57,064 nucleotides of DNA from Arthrobacter sp. HY1533 (GCF_027568515.1 NZ_JANKZF010000032.1:1-57064); one strand, 5' to 3'. Shown: positions 1-8,491, counted from the stretch's first letter. Made by a program: numbers and translations. Notes: generated by a model from the sequence alone, not told the origin.

Positions 1-32
1 ACCTGGCTTTCGCTTTTGTGCGAAAGCCAGGT
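1..32. terminator. Perfect hairpin at left window edge
   Basis: Bases 1-13 and 20-32 are perfect reverse complements around a 6-nt loop (ttttgt). The hairpin lies 31 bases past the stop of the minus-strand thioesterase gene, so it may terminate that gene, a gene left of the window, or both. No clear T-tract is visible in the window, so terminator function is inferred. It could also be an extragenic palindrome. Confidence 0.5.
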
Positions 33-63
33 GCCCGGCGTCGTTCGTGTGCGAAGAAAGGCC

Positions 64-528
64 CTAGCTGCGGCCGTCCAGGATCATGTTGGTGATGCGG
101 CAGGTGGACAGGCGGCGGCCCTGCTCGTCCGTCATGACCACCTCGTGGCTGGCCAGGGTGCGGCCCAGGTGGATGGGGGTCGCGGTTCCGGTGACGATTC
201 CGGAAGCGGCGCCGCGGTGGTGTGTGGCATTGATCTCAATGCCCACCACGCTGCGGCCCTGTCCGGCATGGAAGGCGGCGGCAAAGGAGCCAAGGGTCTC
301 GGCCAGCACCACGTGCGCGCCGCCGTGCAGCAGGCCCGCCACCTGCGTGTTTCCCTCCACTGGCATGGTGGCCACCATGGATTCCGTGGACATGTGGGTG
401 AACACGATGCCCATCTTCTCCACGAGGGTGCCCACGCCATGGTGGCCCAGCATGGCGTGGTACTCGGCGGGGACCCCCGCGGCAAGGAGTTCGGCGGATC
501 GGGGATGCAGTGTGAAATTATCGCTCAT
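64..528 (-). CDS. Hotdog-fold thioesterase (PaaI / 1,4-dihydroxy-2-naphthoyl-CoA hydrolase type)
   Basis: A 154-residue protein that fits a single hotdog domain. The family hydrolyses acyl-CoA thioesters in the cytoplasm. The hallmark HGG at residues 68-70, followed by an Ala-Glu-Thr stretch with Glu77 as the likely general acid/base, matches the PaaI/YbdB/MenI group. Substrate cannot be read from sequence; menaquinone-pathway DHNA-CoA or phenylacetyl-CoA-type substrates are the family precedents. The start is the ATG at 528; an in-frame extension further upstream would overlap polA and lacks family similarity. It diverges from polA with only 19 bases between the two starts, so their promoters must overlap. 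Confidence 0.85.
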   Translation of the reverse strand: MSDNFTLHPRSAELLAAGVPAEYHAMLGHHGVGTLVEKMGIVFTHMSTESMVATMPVEGNTQVAGLLHGGAHVVLAETLGSFAAAFHAGQGRSVVGIEINATHHRGAASGIVTGTATPIHLGRTLASHEVVMTDEQGRRLSTCRITNMILDGRS

Positions 529-534
529 GGTGAC

Positions 535-540
535 TAGGCT
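535..540 (+). promoter_or_regulatory. Candidate -10 element for leaderless polA
   Basis: TAGGCT ends 7 nt before the GTG at 548. That spacing would put the transcription start on or next to the start codon, a common actinobacterial leaderless arrangement. No convincing -35 is visible. Confidence 0.4.
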
Positions 541-547
541 GGCACCT

Positions 548-3286
548 GTGAGTGAATCTGCCAAGACGGCCGCCCAGACCCCTGTTGCAACCACCCCCGG
601 ATCCGGCGTCCCGGACGGTGAAACACCCCGCCTGCTGGTCATTGACGGCCACTCCATGGCATTCCGCGCCTTCTACGCGCTCCCGCCGGAGAACTTCGCC
701 ACCGATTCAGGCCAGCACACCAACGCCGTCCACGGCTTCACCTCCATGCTGCTGACCATGATCCGCCAGCAAAAGCCCACCCACGTGGTGGTGGCCTTCG
801 ACCTGGACACGCCCACATTCCGCTCCCTGGAATACACGGAGTACAAGGGCGGGCGCAACAAGACGCCGGAGGAGTTCTACGGCCAGATCGACCTCATCAT
901 CAAGGTCATGGAAGCCATGCGCATCCCCACGATTTCCGTGGACGGCTTCGAGGCCGACGACATCATCGCCACCCTGTCCGTCCAGGGTGAGACCGCGGGC
1001 TGGGACGTGCTGGTGGTCTCCGGCGACCGCGACGCCTTCCAGCTCATCACCGACAAGGTCCTGGTGCTGTACCCCAAGAAGGGCATCTCCGACATTCCGC
1101 CCATGGACGCGGCAGCCGTGGAGGCCAAGTACTTTGTGCCGCCGAACCGCTACTCCGACCTGGCAGCACTCGTGGGCGAAACGGCCGACAACCTTCCCGG
1201 CGTCCCCGGCGTCGGCCCCAAGACGGCCGCCAAGTGGATCAACCAGTACGGCGGGCTCGAGGGCATCCTGGAGAACCTGGACTCGATCGGCGGCAAGGTC
1301 GGGGAGTCGCTGCGCGCCCACGTGGAGGACGTCAAGCGCAACCGCCACCTGAACCACCTGCTGCGCGACATGGAACTGCCCGTTGCCCTGGAGGACACTG
1401 TGCTGCAGGCCCCGGACCGCGAAGCCGTCGAGGAGCTCTTCGACGCGCTGCAGTTCAACACCCTGCGCAAGCGCCTCTTCGACCTGTTCGGCGAGGAGGA
1501 AGTTGTTGACACCGGTGAGGGCCACGAGGTGCCCGCCCACGAAGTTGCCGCCGACGCCGCCACGCTGGAAAAGTGGCTGGCCGCAGGTTCGGATGCCCTG
1601 GTGGCCGTTGACGTGCTGAGCGAAAAGGCAGGCCTGGGCCACGAAGCCGTGGCTGTTGCGCTGGTCCGCAAGGATTCCGCCGTCGTGGTTGACCTGGCCA
1701 CGGCAGATGCCGAGCTGGAATCCGCACTGGCCGGCTGGCTCGTCTCCGACGCCCCCAAGGTGGTCCACGAATACAAGGAGGCGCTCAAGGCCCTGACCGT
1801 GCGCGGCCTGTCGCTGGGCGGCGTGGTTGACGACACCTCACTCTCCGCCTACCTCATCCAGCCGGACCGCCGCAGCTACGAGCTCGCCGAACTGAGCCAG
1901 GTGCACCTGAAGGTGTCCTTCGACGCCGGCAAGGAATCCGGCTCCGGCCAGCTTGACCTCGGCCTGGAGGGCGACGCGAAGTTCGACGACGCCGTGCAGC
2001 GCGGCTATGTGGCACTGCTGCTGAGCGAGCACCTGGCCCCCATGCTGGAGGAACGCGGCGCAGGGGAGCTGCTGCACAAGATGGAACTGCCGCTGGCCAA
2101 TGTTTTGGCCACCATGGAACTGACAGGCATTGACATCTCCCAGGAGCGCCTGGCCACGCTTCTGGAAGACTTCACAGCAGCCATGAATGCGGCTCAGGAA
2201 GCCGCCTACGCAGCCATCGGGCACCAGGTCAACCTTGGCTCACCCAAGCAGCTGCAGGAGGTCCTGTTCGAGGAACTGGGCCTGCCCAAGACCAAGAAGA
2301 TCAAGACCGGCTACACCACCGACGCCGCATCGCTGAAGGCCCTGCTGGAAAAGACCGGGCACGAATTCCTGGCCCAGCTCATGGCCCACCGCGAGGCGTC
2401 CAAGCTCAAGCAGATGGTGGAGACCCTGAAGAAGTCGGTGGACTCCGACGGCCGCATCCACACCACTTACGCCCAGAACGTGGCCGCCACCGGGCGCCTG
2501 TCCTCCAACAACCCGAACCTGCAGAACATCCCGATCCGCTCCGAGGAAGGCCGCCGCGTCCGCGACATCTTCGTGGTCAGCGAAGGCTACGAATGCCTGC
2601 TGGCGGCCGACTACTCGCAAATTGAAATGCGCATCATGGCGCACCTTTCCGGCGACGCCGGGCTCATCCAGGCCTACGCCGAGGGTGAGGACCTGCACCG
2701 CTACGTGGGCTCGCACGTGTTCGGCGTGGCACCTGAGGAAGTCACCTCGGCCATGCGCTCCAAGGTCAAGGCCATGTCCTACGGCCTGGCCTACGGGCTG
2801 ACCAGCTTTGGCCTGTCCAAGCAGCTGGAAATCTCCGTTGACGAGGCCCGCACCCTGGTCAAGGACTACTTCCACCGCTTCGGCGGGGTCCGCGACTACC
2901 TGCGCGGCGTCGTCGAACAGGCCCGCATTGACGGCTACACCTCCACCATCGAGGGCCGCCGCCGCTACCTGCCGGACCTCTCCAGCACCGACCGGCAGCT
3001 GCGCGAGCTGGCCGAGCGGGTGGCCCTGAACTCGCCCATCCAGGGTTCCGCGGCCGACATCATCAAGAACGCCATGCTGGGCGTGGCCGCCGAACTGCGG
3101 CGCCAGGAACTGAAGTCCCGCATGCTGCTGCAGGTCCATGATGAATTGATCCTCGAGGTTGCCCCGGGCGAGCTGGAGGCGGTCAAGACACTCGTGATCG
3201 AACAAATGGGCGCCGCGGCTGAGCTCAAGGTTCCCCTGGAAGTCCAGGTGGGCGTGGGCTCAAGCTGGAACGACGCCGGACACTGA
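548..3286 (+). CDS. polA: DNA polymerase I
   Basis: A 912-residue family A DNA polymerase that fills repair gaps and removes Okazaki primers. The N-terminal 5'-3' exonuclease domain spans about residues 25-315. A 3'-5' exonuclease-like domain (about 345-520) follows, then the polymerase domain with motif A (AADYSQIEMR, near 687), motif B (RSKVKAMSYGLAYG, near 737) and motif C (HDE, near 864). The proofreading domain looks inactive: the usual Asp-x-Glu metal-binding pair is replaced by VDVLS near residue 353, so the Glu is missing. The GTG at 548 is preferred because the family N-terminus begins here; an in-frame ATG at 527 overlaps the divergent gene. The next gene starts 14 bases after the stop, so co-transcription is likely. 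Confidence 0.97.
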   Translation: MSESAKTAAQTPVATTPGSGVPDGETPRLLVIDGHSMAFRAFYALPPENFATDSGQHTNAVHGFTSMLLTMIRQQKPTHVVVAFDLDTPTFRSLEYTEYKGGRNKTPEEFYGQIDLIIKVMEAMRIPTISVDGFEADDIIATLSVQGETAGWDVLVVSGDRDAFQLITDKVLVLYPKKGISDIPPMDAAAVEAKYFVPPNRYSDLAALVGETADNLPGVPGVGPKTAAKWINQYGGLEGILENLDSIGGKVGESLRAHVEDVKRNRHLNHLLRDMELPVALEDTVLQAPDREAVEELFDALQFNTLRKRLFDLFGEEEVVDTGEGHEVPAHEVAADAATLEKWLAAGSDALVAVDVLSEKAGLGHEAVAVALVRKDSAVVVDLATADAELESALAGWLVSDAPKVVHEYKEALKALTVRGLSLGGVVDDTSLSAYLIQPDRRSYELAELSQVHLKVSFDAGKESGSGQLDLGLEGDAKFDDAVQRGYVALLLSEHLAPMLEERGAGELLHKMELPLANVLATMELTGIDISQERLATLLEDFTAAMNAAQEAAYAAIGHQVNLGSPKQLQEVLFEELGLPKTKKIKTGYTTDAASLKALLEKTGHEFLAQLMAHREASKLKQMVETLKKSVDSDGRIHTTYAQNVAATGRLSSNNPNLQNIPIRSEEGRRVRDIFVVSEGYECLLAADYSQIEMRIMAHLSGDAGLIQAYAEGEDLHRYVGSHVFGVAPEEVTSAMRSKVKAMSYGLAYGLTSFGLSKQLEISVDEARTLVKDYFHRFGGVRDYLRGVVEQARIDGYTSTIEGRRRYLPDLSSTDRQLRELAERVALNSPIQGSAADIIKNAMLGVAAELRRQELKSRMLLQVHDELILEVAPGELEAVKTLVIEQMGAAAELKVPLEVQVGVGSSWNDAGH

Positions 3287-3300
3287 GGGACAAGGACACC

Positions 3301-4617
3301 ATGACCTACGAACGCAGCACACCTGCGCCCGCCTTCCCCTATGAGCTGCGGACCTTCCCCGTGGAGGCCGTGGACGGGAAGGTGCCGGAGCAGATCCTGG
3401 CGTGGACCCAGGCCGTGTCCCTGGGCTTCTACGGCAATGCCACGAGTCCCGAGGATGCGCTGAAGTACGTGCAGCACGAGGTGGTGGACCACCGCATGGC
3501 CATGGGTGCCTACATCGCCGGCGGGCAGACACCCGCCGGCGCCTGGGGGCCCGAATACCCCGTGGCCACCTACGCGTACCACCGCAAGGACCTGAACGTG
3601 GGCGGCGGCACGCTGATGCCGGTCCACCAGATCACGGCCGTCACGGTGCGCCCCAGCCACCGCCGCCGCGGCATCCTTCGCGCCATGATCACCGCCGACC
3701 TGGACCGGGCCAAGGCCGAGGGGCTTGCCATTGCTGCCCTGACTGCGTCGGAAGCCACCATCTACGGCCGCTTTGGCTTTGGTGTTGCCACGCACGCGTG
3801 CGAAATTGAGCTGGACACCCGCAACGGCATTGCCTTCCACAACCCTTCCGCGGCTGCCACGGGCGTTGTGGAAGTTGCGGACGCCACAGTGGTCAGGGAC
3901 CTGCACAACGGGTTGTTTGCCCGCGTGCACAACGCCAGCTACGGCTCCATTGGCCGGCACGACATGTACCGCCTGGTGGCCTCGGGACAGGGAAACTACG
4001 GCGCCATGGAACCGGCGCCCAACGTTCGGGCGGCCCTGCACTACGACGAGTCGGGGGAGGTGGACGGCTACGTCACCTACAAGCCGGCCGCGCCCGCCGT
4101 GGAGATCATTGACCTGCTCGCCGCCACGGACAGCGCCTACCTGGCCCTGTGGAGCTACTTGGGCTCGCTGGACCTCATCCAAAGCGTGAAATGGAAAATG
4201 GCGCCCGTTGCCGACCCGCTCGAGTGGGCCGTGGCCGCCAAGCGCGGCTACAAGCGCACGGACTCCGAGGACCACCTGTGGCTGCGCATCCTCGACGTCC
4301 CGGCCGCGCTCTCCGCACGCGAATACCTTGCCGACGGGTCGGTGGTCATCTCGGTCAAGGATGCGCTGGGCCACGCCGACGGCGTCTTCCGCCTCACGGT
4401 GGAGGGCGGCACGGGATCCGTGGAACGCTGCGACGATTCCGTGGCGGCGGAGCTGGCCATGGGCGTCAGTGAACTGTCCAGCCTGTACCTGGGCGGAGTC
4501 ACGGCCCGCACACTCCATGCCGCAGGCCGAGTCACAGAAGAGGCGCCGGGTGCGGTTGCCCGTTTTGACCGGCTGTTCACGCCGCCTGCCGTGCCGCACA
4601 GCATGACGAACTTCTAG
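3301..4617 (+). CDS. Eis-family GNAT N-acetyltransferase
   Basis: A 438-residue protein with the architecture of mycobacterial Eis: an N-terminal GNAT domain, a second degenerate GNAT fold and a C-terminal sterol-carrier-like domain. The acetyl-CoA loop is seen as VRPSHRRRGILRAM (about 117-130), and the catalytic Tyr lies in IYGRFGFG (about 154-161). The protein ends in Asn-Phe, consistent with Eis enzymes whose terminal Phe carboxylate acts in catalysis. Known Eis proteins acetylate amines on aminoglycosides and lysines; the natural substrate here is unknown. An AGGAC stretch precedes the ATG. It follows polA by 14 bases and is probably expressed from the same transcript. Confidence 0.86.
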   Translation: MTYERSTPAPAFPYELRTFPVEAVDGKVPEQILAWTQAVSLGFYGNATSPEDALKYVQHEVVDHRMAMGAYIAGGQTPAGAWGPEYPVATYAYHRKDLNVGGGTLMPVHQITAVTVRPSHRRRGILRAMITADLDRAKAEGLAIAALTASEATIYGRFGFGVATHACEIELDTRNGIAFHNPSAAATGVVEVADATVVRDLHNGLFARVHNASYGSIGRHDMYRLVASGQGNYGAMEPAPNVRAALHYDESGEVDGYVTYKPAAPAVEIIDLLAATDSAYLALWSYLGSLDLIQSVKWKMAPVADPLEWAVAAKRGYKRTDSEDHLWLRILDVPAALSAREYLADGSVVISVKDALGHADGVFRLTVEGGTGSVERCDDSVAAELAMGVSELSSLYLGGVTARTLHAAGRVTEEAPGAVARFDRLFTPPAVPHSMTNF

Positions 4618-4650
4618 CCCAGGCGCCGCACAACCGCACCATCTCCGCAG

Positions 4651-4711
4651 AACCGCACCTTTCCCGCTTGACCGTTGGCAGCTGACCGCCGATGAGCGCG
4701 AAAGGTGCGGT
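4651..4711. repeat. 61-nt palindromic repeat, copy 1
   Basis: Arms at 4651-4667 and 4696-4712 are inverted repeats with one mismatch (C at 4699), around a 28-nt centre containing two TGACCG words and a CAGCTG. The element matches copy 2 (5819-5879) at 60 of 61 positions. A partial copy of the outer arm (AACCGCACC) lies just upstream at 4632-4640. The right arm runs into TTTTGCGTTT, so this copy could terminate the polA-eis transcript. Confidence 0.9.
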
Positions 4712-4817
4712 TTTGCGTTTCGGCGGTGATTCCTCCACAGCGTGTTTTCTCCCGCGCCTTGTCCCCAGATGCCTCGGCCCCGCCGTTGCAGGACCCCGCG
4801 CGGGGGCATCATGAAGC

Positions 4818-5810
4818 ATGGAAACGAGCAAGCTGGCGGCCATGGAGGCCGGAAGGTGGCCTGCGGGCAATGTCGACGGCGTTGCCACGACCACCATGTT
4901 GGCCGCGGCAGGAATCACGGGCAAGGCACTGACTGCGGCGCTCGAGGTGCGCCTGGTCATGCGGCTCCACAAGGGCGCCTATGTCCAGAGTGCGGTGTGG
5001 AAGGTGTTGAAACCGTGGGAACGCGAATCAGCTGTGCTGACGGCCCATGTGCTTGCCTCACACAGCCAGGGCGTCTATTCGCATTCGAGCGCGGCACGCC
5101 TGCTGGGCCTGGCCACGTGGGCTTGCGGTTCCACCATCCACCTCACGCACGGCTTCGCACCGGGCGTGTCGGGGCGGGGCCGCCACGTGAAGGTGCACCA
5201 GCAAAGCTACACCGCGGACCAGGTCACCATGGTGCGGCGGGGCCCCTTGCGGGTTCCTGTGACCAGCCTCGCGCAGACTGTCCTGGACTGTGGCCGGCTC
5301 TTCACCCTGGAGCAGTCCGTCGTGGTGGGTGACAGCGCGCTCCGCAAGGGTGTTGATCCGGAGGTGCTCCGCGGCCAACTGGAGTGCAGCGGCATCAAGC
5401 GCGGCACCGCCCGCGCCAGAACCATGCTGGAGCACCTGGATCCACGCAGCGAGTCTGCCGGGGAGTCGCGAACGCGGGTATTCCTGGTGGCCTCACGGCT
5501 GCCCATGCCCGAACCCCAGGTGGAGATCCAGACCCGGCATGGCCTGCACCGGGTGGACTTTGCATGGCGCGAGTTCCGGCTGGTCCTGGAATTTGACGGC
5601 TGGGGCAAGTACTTCAACTATCGGCCCACCGCGGAAGCCGTGGCGCAGGAGCGGCAGCGGGAGAAGGACCTCATGGAGCTGGGCTGGAGGTTTATCCGGA
5701 TCGGCTGGCAGGACCTCAACGAACCTGTGGCGCTGGAGGCAAGAATCCGGGGCGCACTGGCCGCCGCCGGTGCCCGGTTGCCGATGCGCAGGACCGCCGT
5801 TTTCGCCTAG
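4818..5810 (+). CDS. AbiEi-antitoxin-like / DUF559-type protein with a PD-(D/E)XK-like C-terminus
   Basis: A 330-residue protein of a type widespread in Actinobacteria. The first ~100 residues resemble the winged-helix AbiEi antitoxin domain. The C-terminal ~115 residues resemble DUF559/Vsr-like nucleases: Glu216 in GESRTR, Asp247 in HRVDFAW, then Glu258-Phe-Asp260-Gly, and a terminal RFIRIGWQDL. This spacing fits a PD-(D/E)XK-like metal site, but activity is not proven. No AbiEii-type nucleotidyltransferase toxin is next to it, so a classical type IV toxin-antitoxin pair is not supported. The gene stands alone between two almost identical palindromic repeats, which suggests it moves or is maintained as a unit. 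True function is unknown. Confidence 0.75.
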   Translation: METSKLAAMEAGRWPAGNVDGVATTTMLAAAGITGKALTAALEVRLVMRLHKGAYVQSAVWKVLKPWERESAVLTAHVLASHSQGVYSHSSAARLLGLATWACGSTIHLTHGFAPGVSGRGRHVKVHQQSYTADQVTMVRRGPLRVPVTSLAQTVLDCGRLFTLEQSVVVGDSALRKGVDPEVLRGQLECSGIKRGTARARTMLEHLDPRSESAGESRTRVFLVASRLPMPEPQVEIQTRHGLHRVDFAWREFRLVLEFDGWGKYFNYRPTAEAVAQERQREKDLMELGWRFIRIGWQDLNEPVALEARIRGALAAAGARLPMRRTAVFA

Positions 5811-5818
5811 TTCGCCAC

Positions 5819-5879
5819 AACCGCACCTTTCCCGCTTGACCGTTGGCAGCTGACCGCCGATGAGCGGGAAAGGTGCGGT
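5819..5879. repeat. 61-nt palindromic repeat, copy 2
   Basis: Arms at 5819-5835 and 5864-5879 pair perfectly. The element differs from copy 1 only at 5867 (G instead of C). It is in direct orientation relative to copy 1 and starts 8 bases after the stop of the enclosed gene. Its right edge reaches the stop codon of the minus-strand FetB-like gene, so it could act as a shared terminator of the two converging genes. Confidence 0.9.
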
Positions 5880-6649
5880 CATGCCGGGAAGGTGCGGGTA
5901 GGGGCCCAGGCGCCGCGGCAGCCCAGCCACAAGGTTGCGGCGGCCGCGGAGGCGTTGACCAGCAGCAGCGAGACCAGCACCAGAAGTTGGATCAGGCCGG
6001 CGTCGAGTGGTGCGGCGCCGCCCAGGATCATGCCCACAAACGCCCCCGGCAAGGTCACCAGCCCGGCCGTCCGGGCCTGGTCAATGGAGGGCAGCACGGC
6101 CTCGCCGGCCACGTCCCTGCCCACGAGCAGCCTGGCCGCCGGCCACTCGAAGCCGAGCGCCACGGCAGCCTCAACCTCCCCGTTCCGCAGGGCCAGCTCA
6201 TCCCGGACACGGCGCCCGGCCAGGGTGACGGTGGCCATTGCGCCGCCAATCTGTTGGCCCAGCACGGCAATGATGGCCAAAGCGCTGAACGGGACCACGC
6301 CAAAGGCAAACATGAGGCCCGCCACGGGAATGACGCCGGCGGCCAGGGGCAGGGCGGCCATCCACCAGCGCCCGTCCGGGGCAACCCTGTGGCCGGACGT
6401 CCATACGCCCACCATAAACATGAGCGTGACGAAGGCGAACGCCCAGGCTCCCTTGTCCGACAGCCAGGCGATGGCCAGTGCGACGGCGGCCAGCTGCACC
6501 AGTGCGCGGGCGCCGGCCAGCAGCATCTGGACCGGAGGGCGGCCAAGGGCTGTGTGCCAGACCACGGCGGCAAGAGCCAGCAGCACGGCCAGCAGAATCC
6601 ATGCATTTGGGCCCAGGGCCAGGAGCGTTGAACCATCCACAGGGGCCAT
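5879..6649 (-). CDS. FetB/YbbM-type ABC transporter permease (UPF0014 family), orphan
   Basis: A 256-residue integral membrane protein with about seven hydrophobic segments. Family-typical stretches include LAGARALVQLAAVAL, GRRVRDELALRNGEVEAAVALG, and the PSIDQARTAGLVTLPGAFVG loop. E. coli FetB pairs with the ATPase FetA and is linked to iron export and oxidative-stress resistance. No FetA-like ATPase is adjacent: upstream is the rpsA promoter, and downstream is repeat copy 2. It either uses an ATPase encoded elsewhere or is a relic. The ATG at 6649 is chosen because the preceding in-frame region is not membrane-like and overlaps the rpsA promoter. Confidence 0.85.
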   Translation of the reverse strand: MAPVDGSTLLALGPNAWILLAVLLALAAVVWHTALGRPPVQMLLAGARALVQLAAVALAIAWLSDKGAWAFAFVTLMFMVGVWTSGHRVAPDGRWWMAALPLAAGVIPVAGLMFAFGVVPFSALAIIAVLGQQIGGAMATVTLAGRRVRDELALRNGEVEAAVALGFEWPAARLLVGRDVAGEAVLPSIDQARTAGLVTLPGAFVGMILGGAAPLDAGLIQLLVLVSLLLVNASAAAATLWLGCRGAWAPTRTFPA

Positions 6650-6704
6650 TATGGCAAGTCTCCGGGGCGGGAACGCGTTGAGCCCGTGCGCCGCGGATGG
6701 ATTT

Positions 6705-6733
6705 TTGCGCTGCCACGTCCTAGCAACTAGACT
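6705..6733 (+). promoter_or_regulatory. rpsA promoter
   Basis: TTGCGC at 6705-6710 and TAGACT at 6728-6733 are separated by exactly 17 bases. This gives a leader of roughly 180 nt before the rpsA ATG, long enough to hold an S1-responsive control element. No known riboswitch motif is recognised in it. Confidence 0.6.
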
Positions 6734-6919
6734 AAATGGGCATGTAATGCGTGAAATGGGCTGCCCGCAAGGGCCCTGTGCCACGGGTCACGTGCACCAG
6801 CAATCCGCAGGAACCCCTGCAACCATAATAATTCCGGACCTGGCCCGGCAAGGCGGCGACCTTTCGCGGCCCTGCCCAGGAACGGCAAAACCAACTATCC
6901 ACATCGGAGCCCCTACTAC

Positions 6920-8398
6920 ATGACCATCACGACCCCCGAGAAGACGAGTACCCCTGTTGTTGCAATCAACGACATCGGTACTGCTGAAGAATTCCTCGCC
7001 GCAGTGGACGCAACCATCAAGTACTTCAACGACGGCGACCTCGTCGAAGGTGTAGTTGTCAAGGTTGACCGCGACGAAGTTCTGCTCGACATCGGTTACA
7101 AGACCGAAGGTGTCATCCCCTCCCGTGAGCTTTCCATCAAGCACGACGTTGATCCCGGTGACGTTGTCGCCGTTGGCGATCAGGTCGAAGCCCTGGTCCT
7201 CACGAAGGAAGACAAAGAAGGCCGCCTGATCCTCTCCAAGAAGCGCGCACAGTACGAGCGCGCCTGGGGCGACATCGAGAAGGTCAAGGAAGAAGACGGC
7301 GTCGTTACCGGTACCGTCATCGAAGTGGTCAAGGGTGGTCTTATCCTCGACATCGGCCTGCGCGGCTTCCTGCCCGCATCGCTGGTCGAGATGCGCCGTG
7401 TGCGCGACCTGGCTCCCTACATCGGCCAGCAGATCGAAGCCAAGATCATCGAGCTGGACAAGAACCGCAACAACGTTGTTCTGTCCCGCCGTGCCTGGCT
7501 CGAGCAGACCCAGTCCGAGGTTCGCTCCACGTTCCTCAACAAGCTGGAAAAGGGCCAGGTTCGTCCCGGCGTTGTTTCCTCCATCGTCAACTTCGGTGCA
7601 TTCGTGGACCTTGGCGGCGTAGACGGCCTGGTTCACGTTTCCGAGCTGTCCTGGAAGCACATCGACCACCCGTCCGAGGTTGTCGAAGTTGGCCAGGAAG
7701 TCACCGTCGAGGTTCTCGAAGTGGATCTGGACCGCGAGCGTGTATCGCTCTCGCTCAAGGCTACGCAGGAAGACCCGTGGCAGACCTTCGCCCGCACGCA
7801 CGCGCTGGGCCAGGTTGTCCCCGGTAAGGTCACCAAGCTGGTTCCCTTCGGTGCGTTCGTTCGCGTTGAAGACGGCATCGAAGGCCTCGTCCACATCTCC
7901 GAGCTGGCTGTCCGCCACGTTGAGCTGGCCGAGCAGGTTGTCTCCGTTGGCGACGAGCTGTTCGTCAAGGTCATCGACATCGACCTGGAACGCCGCCGCA
8001 TCTCGCTGTCCCTCAAGCAGGCCAACGAGGGTGTCGACGTCGACTCCACCGAGTTCGATCCCGCACTCTACGGCATGGTTGCCGAGTACGACGAAGAGGG
8101 CAACTACAAGTACCCCGAGGGCTTCGACCCCGAGTCGAACGAATGGCTCGAGGGCTACGAGAACCAGCGCGCCGTCTGGGAGCAGCAGTACGCTGACGCC
8201 CAGGCTCGCTGGGAAGCCCACAAGAAGCAGGTTGCCGAGCACGCCGCAGAAGATGCAGCTGCCGACAACGCCGGTGAAGGTGGCGAGTCCGCAGGGACCT
8301 CCTACTCCTCCGAGCCTGCTGCAACCGACGCTGGTGCCGGCACCTTGGCTTCTGACGAAGCCCTCGCCGCACTGCGCGAAAAGCTGACCGGAAACTAA
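6920..8398 (+). CDS. rpsA: 30S ribosomal protein S1
   Basis: A 492-residue actinobacterial S1 that helps mRNAs dock on the 30S subunit. Four S1 (OB-fold) domains are visible at about residues 38-107, 124-191, 209-280 and 296-366. The third and fourth carry the clearest GxVxxIVNFGAFVDLGG-type and LVPFGAFV signatures. The C-terminal ~125 residues are acidic and Ala/Glu/Gly-rich, low in predicted structure, ending LREKLTGN. GGAG sits 10 bases before the ATG. The gene uses noticeably more preferred codons than its neighbours, as expected for a ribosomal protein. It is monocistronic, with its own promoter and a strong terminator. Confidence 0.98.
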   Translation: MTITTPEKTSTPVVAINDIGTAEEFLAAVDATIKYFNDGDLVEGVVVKVDRDEVLLDIGYKTEGVIPSRELSIKHDVDPGDVVAVGDQVEALVLTKEDKEGRLILSKKRAQYERAWGDIEKVKEEDGVVTGTVIEVVKGGLILDIGLRGFLPASLVEMRRVRDLAPYIGQQIEAKIIELDKNRNNVVLSRRAWLEQTQSEVRSTFLNKLEKGQVRPGVVSSIVNFGAFVDLGGVDGLVHVSELSWKHIDHPSEVVEVGQEVTVEVLEVDLDRERVSLSLKATQEDPWQTFARTHALGQVVPGKVTKLVPFGAFVRVEDGIEGLVHISELAVRHVELAEQVVSVGDELFVKVIDIDLERRRISLSLKQANEGVDVDSTEFDPALYGMVAEYDEEGNYKYPEGFDPESNEWLEGYENQRAVWEQQYADAQARWEAHKKQVAEHAAEDAAADNAGEGGESAGTSYSSEPAATDAGAGTLASDEALAALREKLTGN

Positions 8399-8430
8399 TT
8401 TCCGCCTCCGGCCCCTGGGCTGGCAGCATT

Positions 8431-8474
8431 GAACGGGTCCTCCACCTTCGGGTGGGGGACCCGTTCCCTTTTAA
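8431..8474 (+). terminator. rpsA: rpsA intrinsic terminator
   Basis: A 16-bp stem (8431-8446 with 8451-8466) has one G-U pair, closes on a TTCG tetraloop and is followed by CCCTTTTAATT. The structure is nearly symmetrical and also lies just past the end of the convergent YigZ gene. Confidence 0.92.
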
Positions 8475-8491
8475 TTGCCGGCCCGGCGGCA

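Noticed and set aside
2965-4812. 615-codon open frame on the minus strand opposite polA/eis
   Set aside because: It overlaps two certain genes, its composition is Arg/His/Gly-rich as expected of antisense frames in high-GC DNA, and it has no domain signature.
4651-5879. Insertion sequence or composite transposon
   Set aside because: The repeats are in direct orientation and internally palindromic, no transposase is present, and no target-site duplication could be identified by eye.
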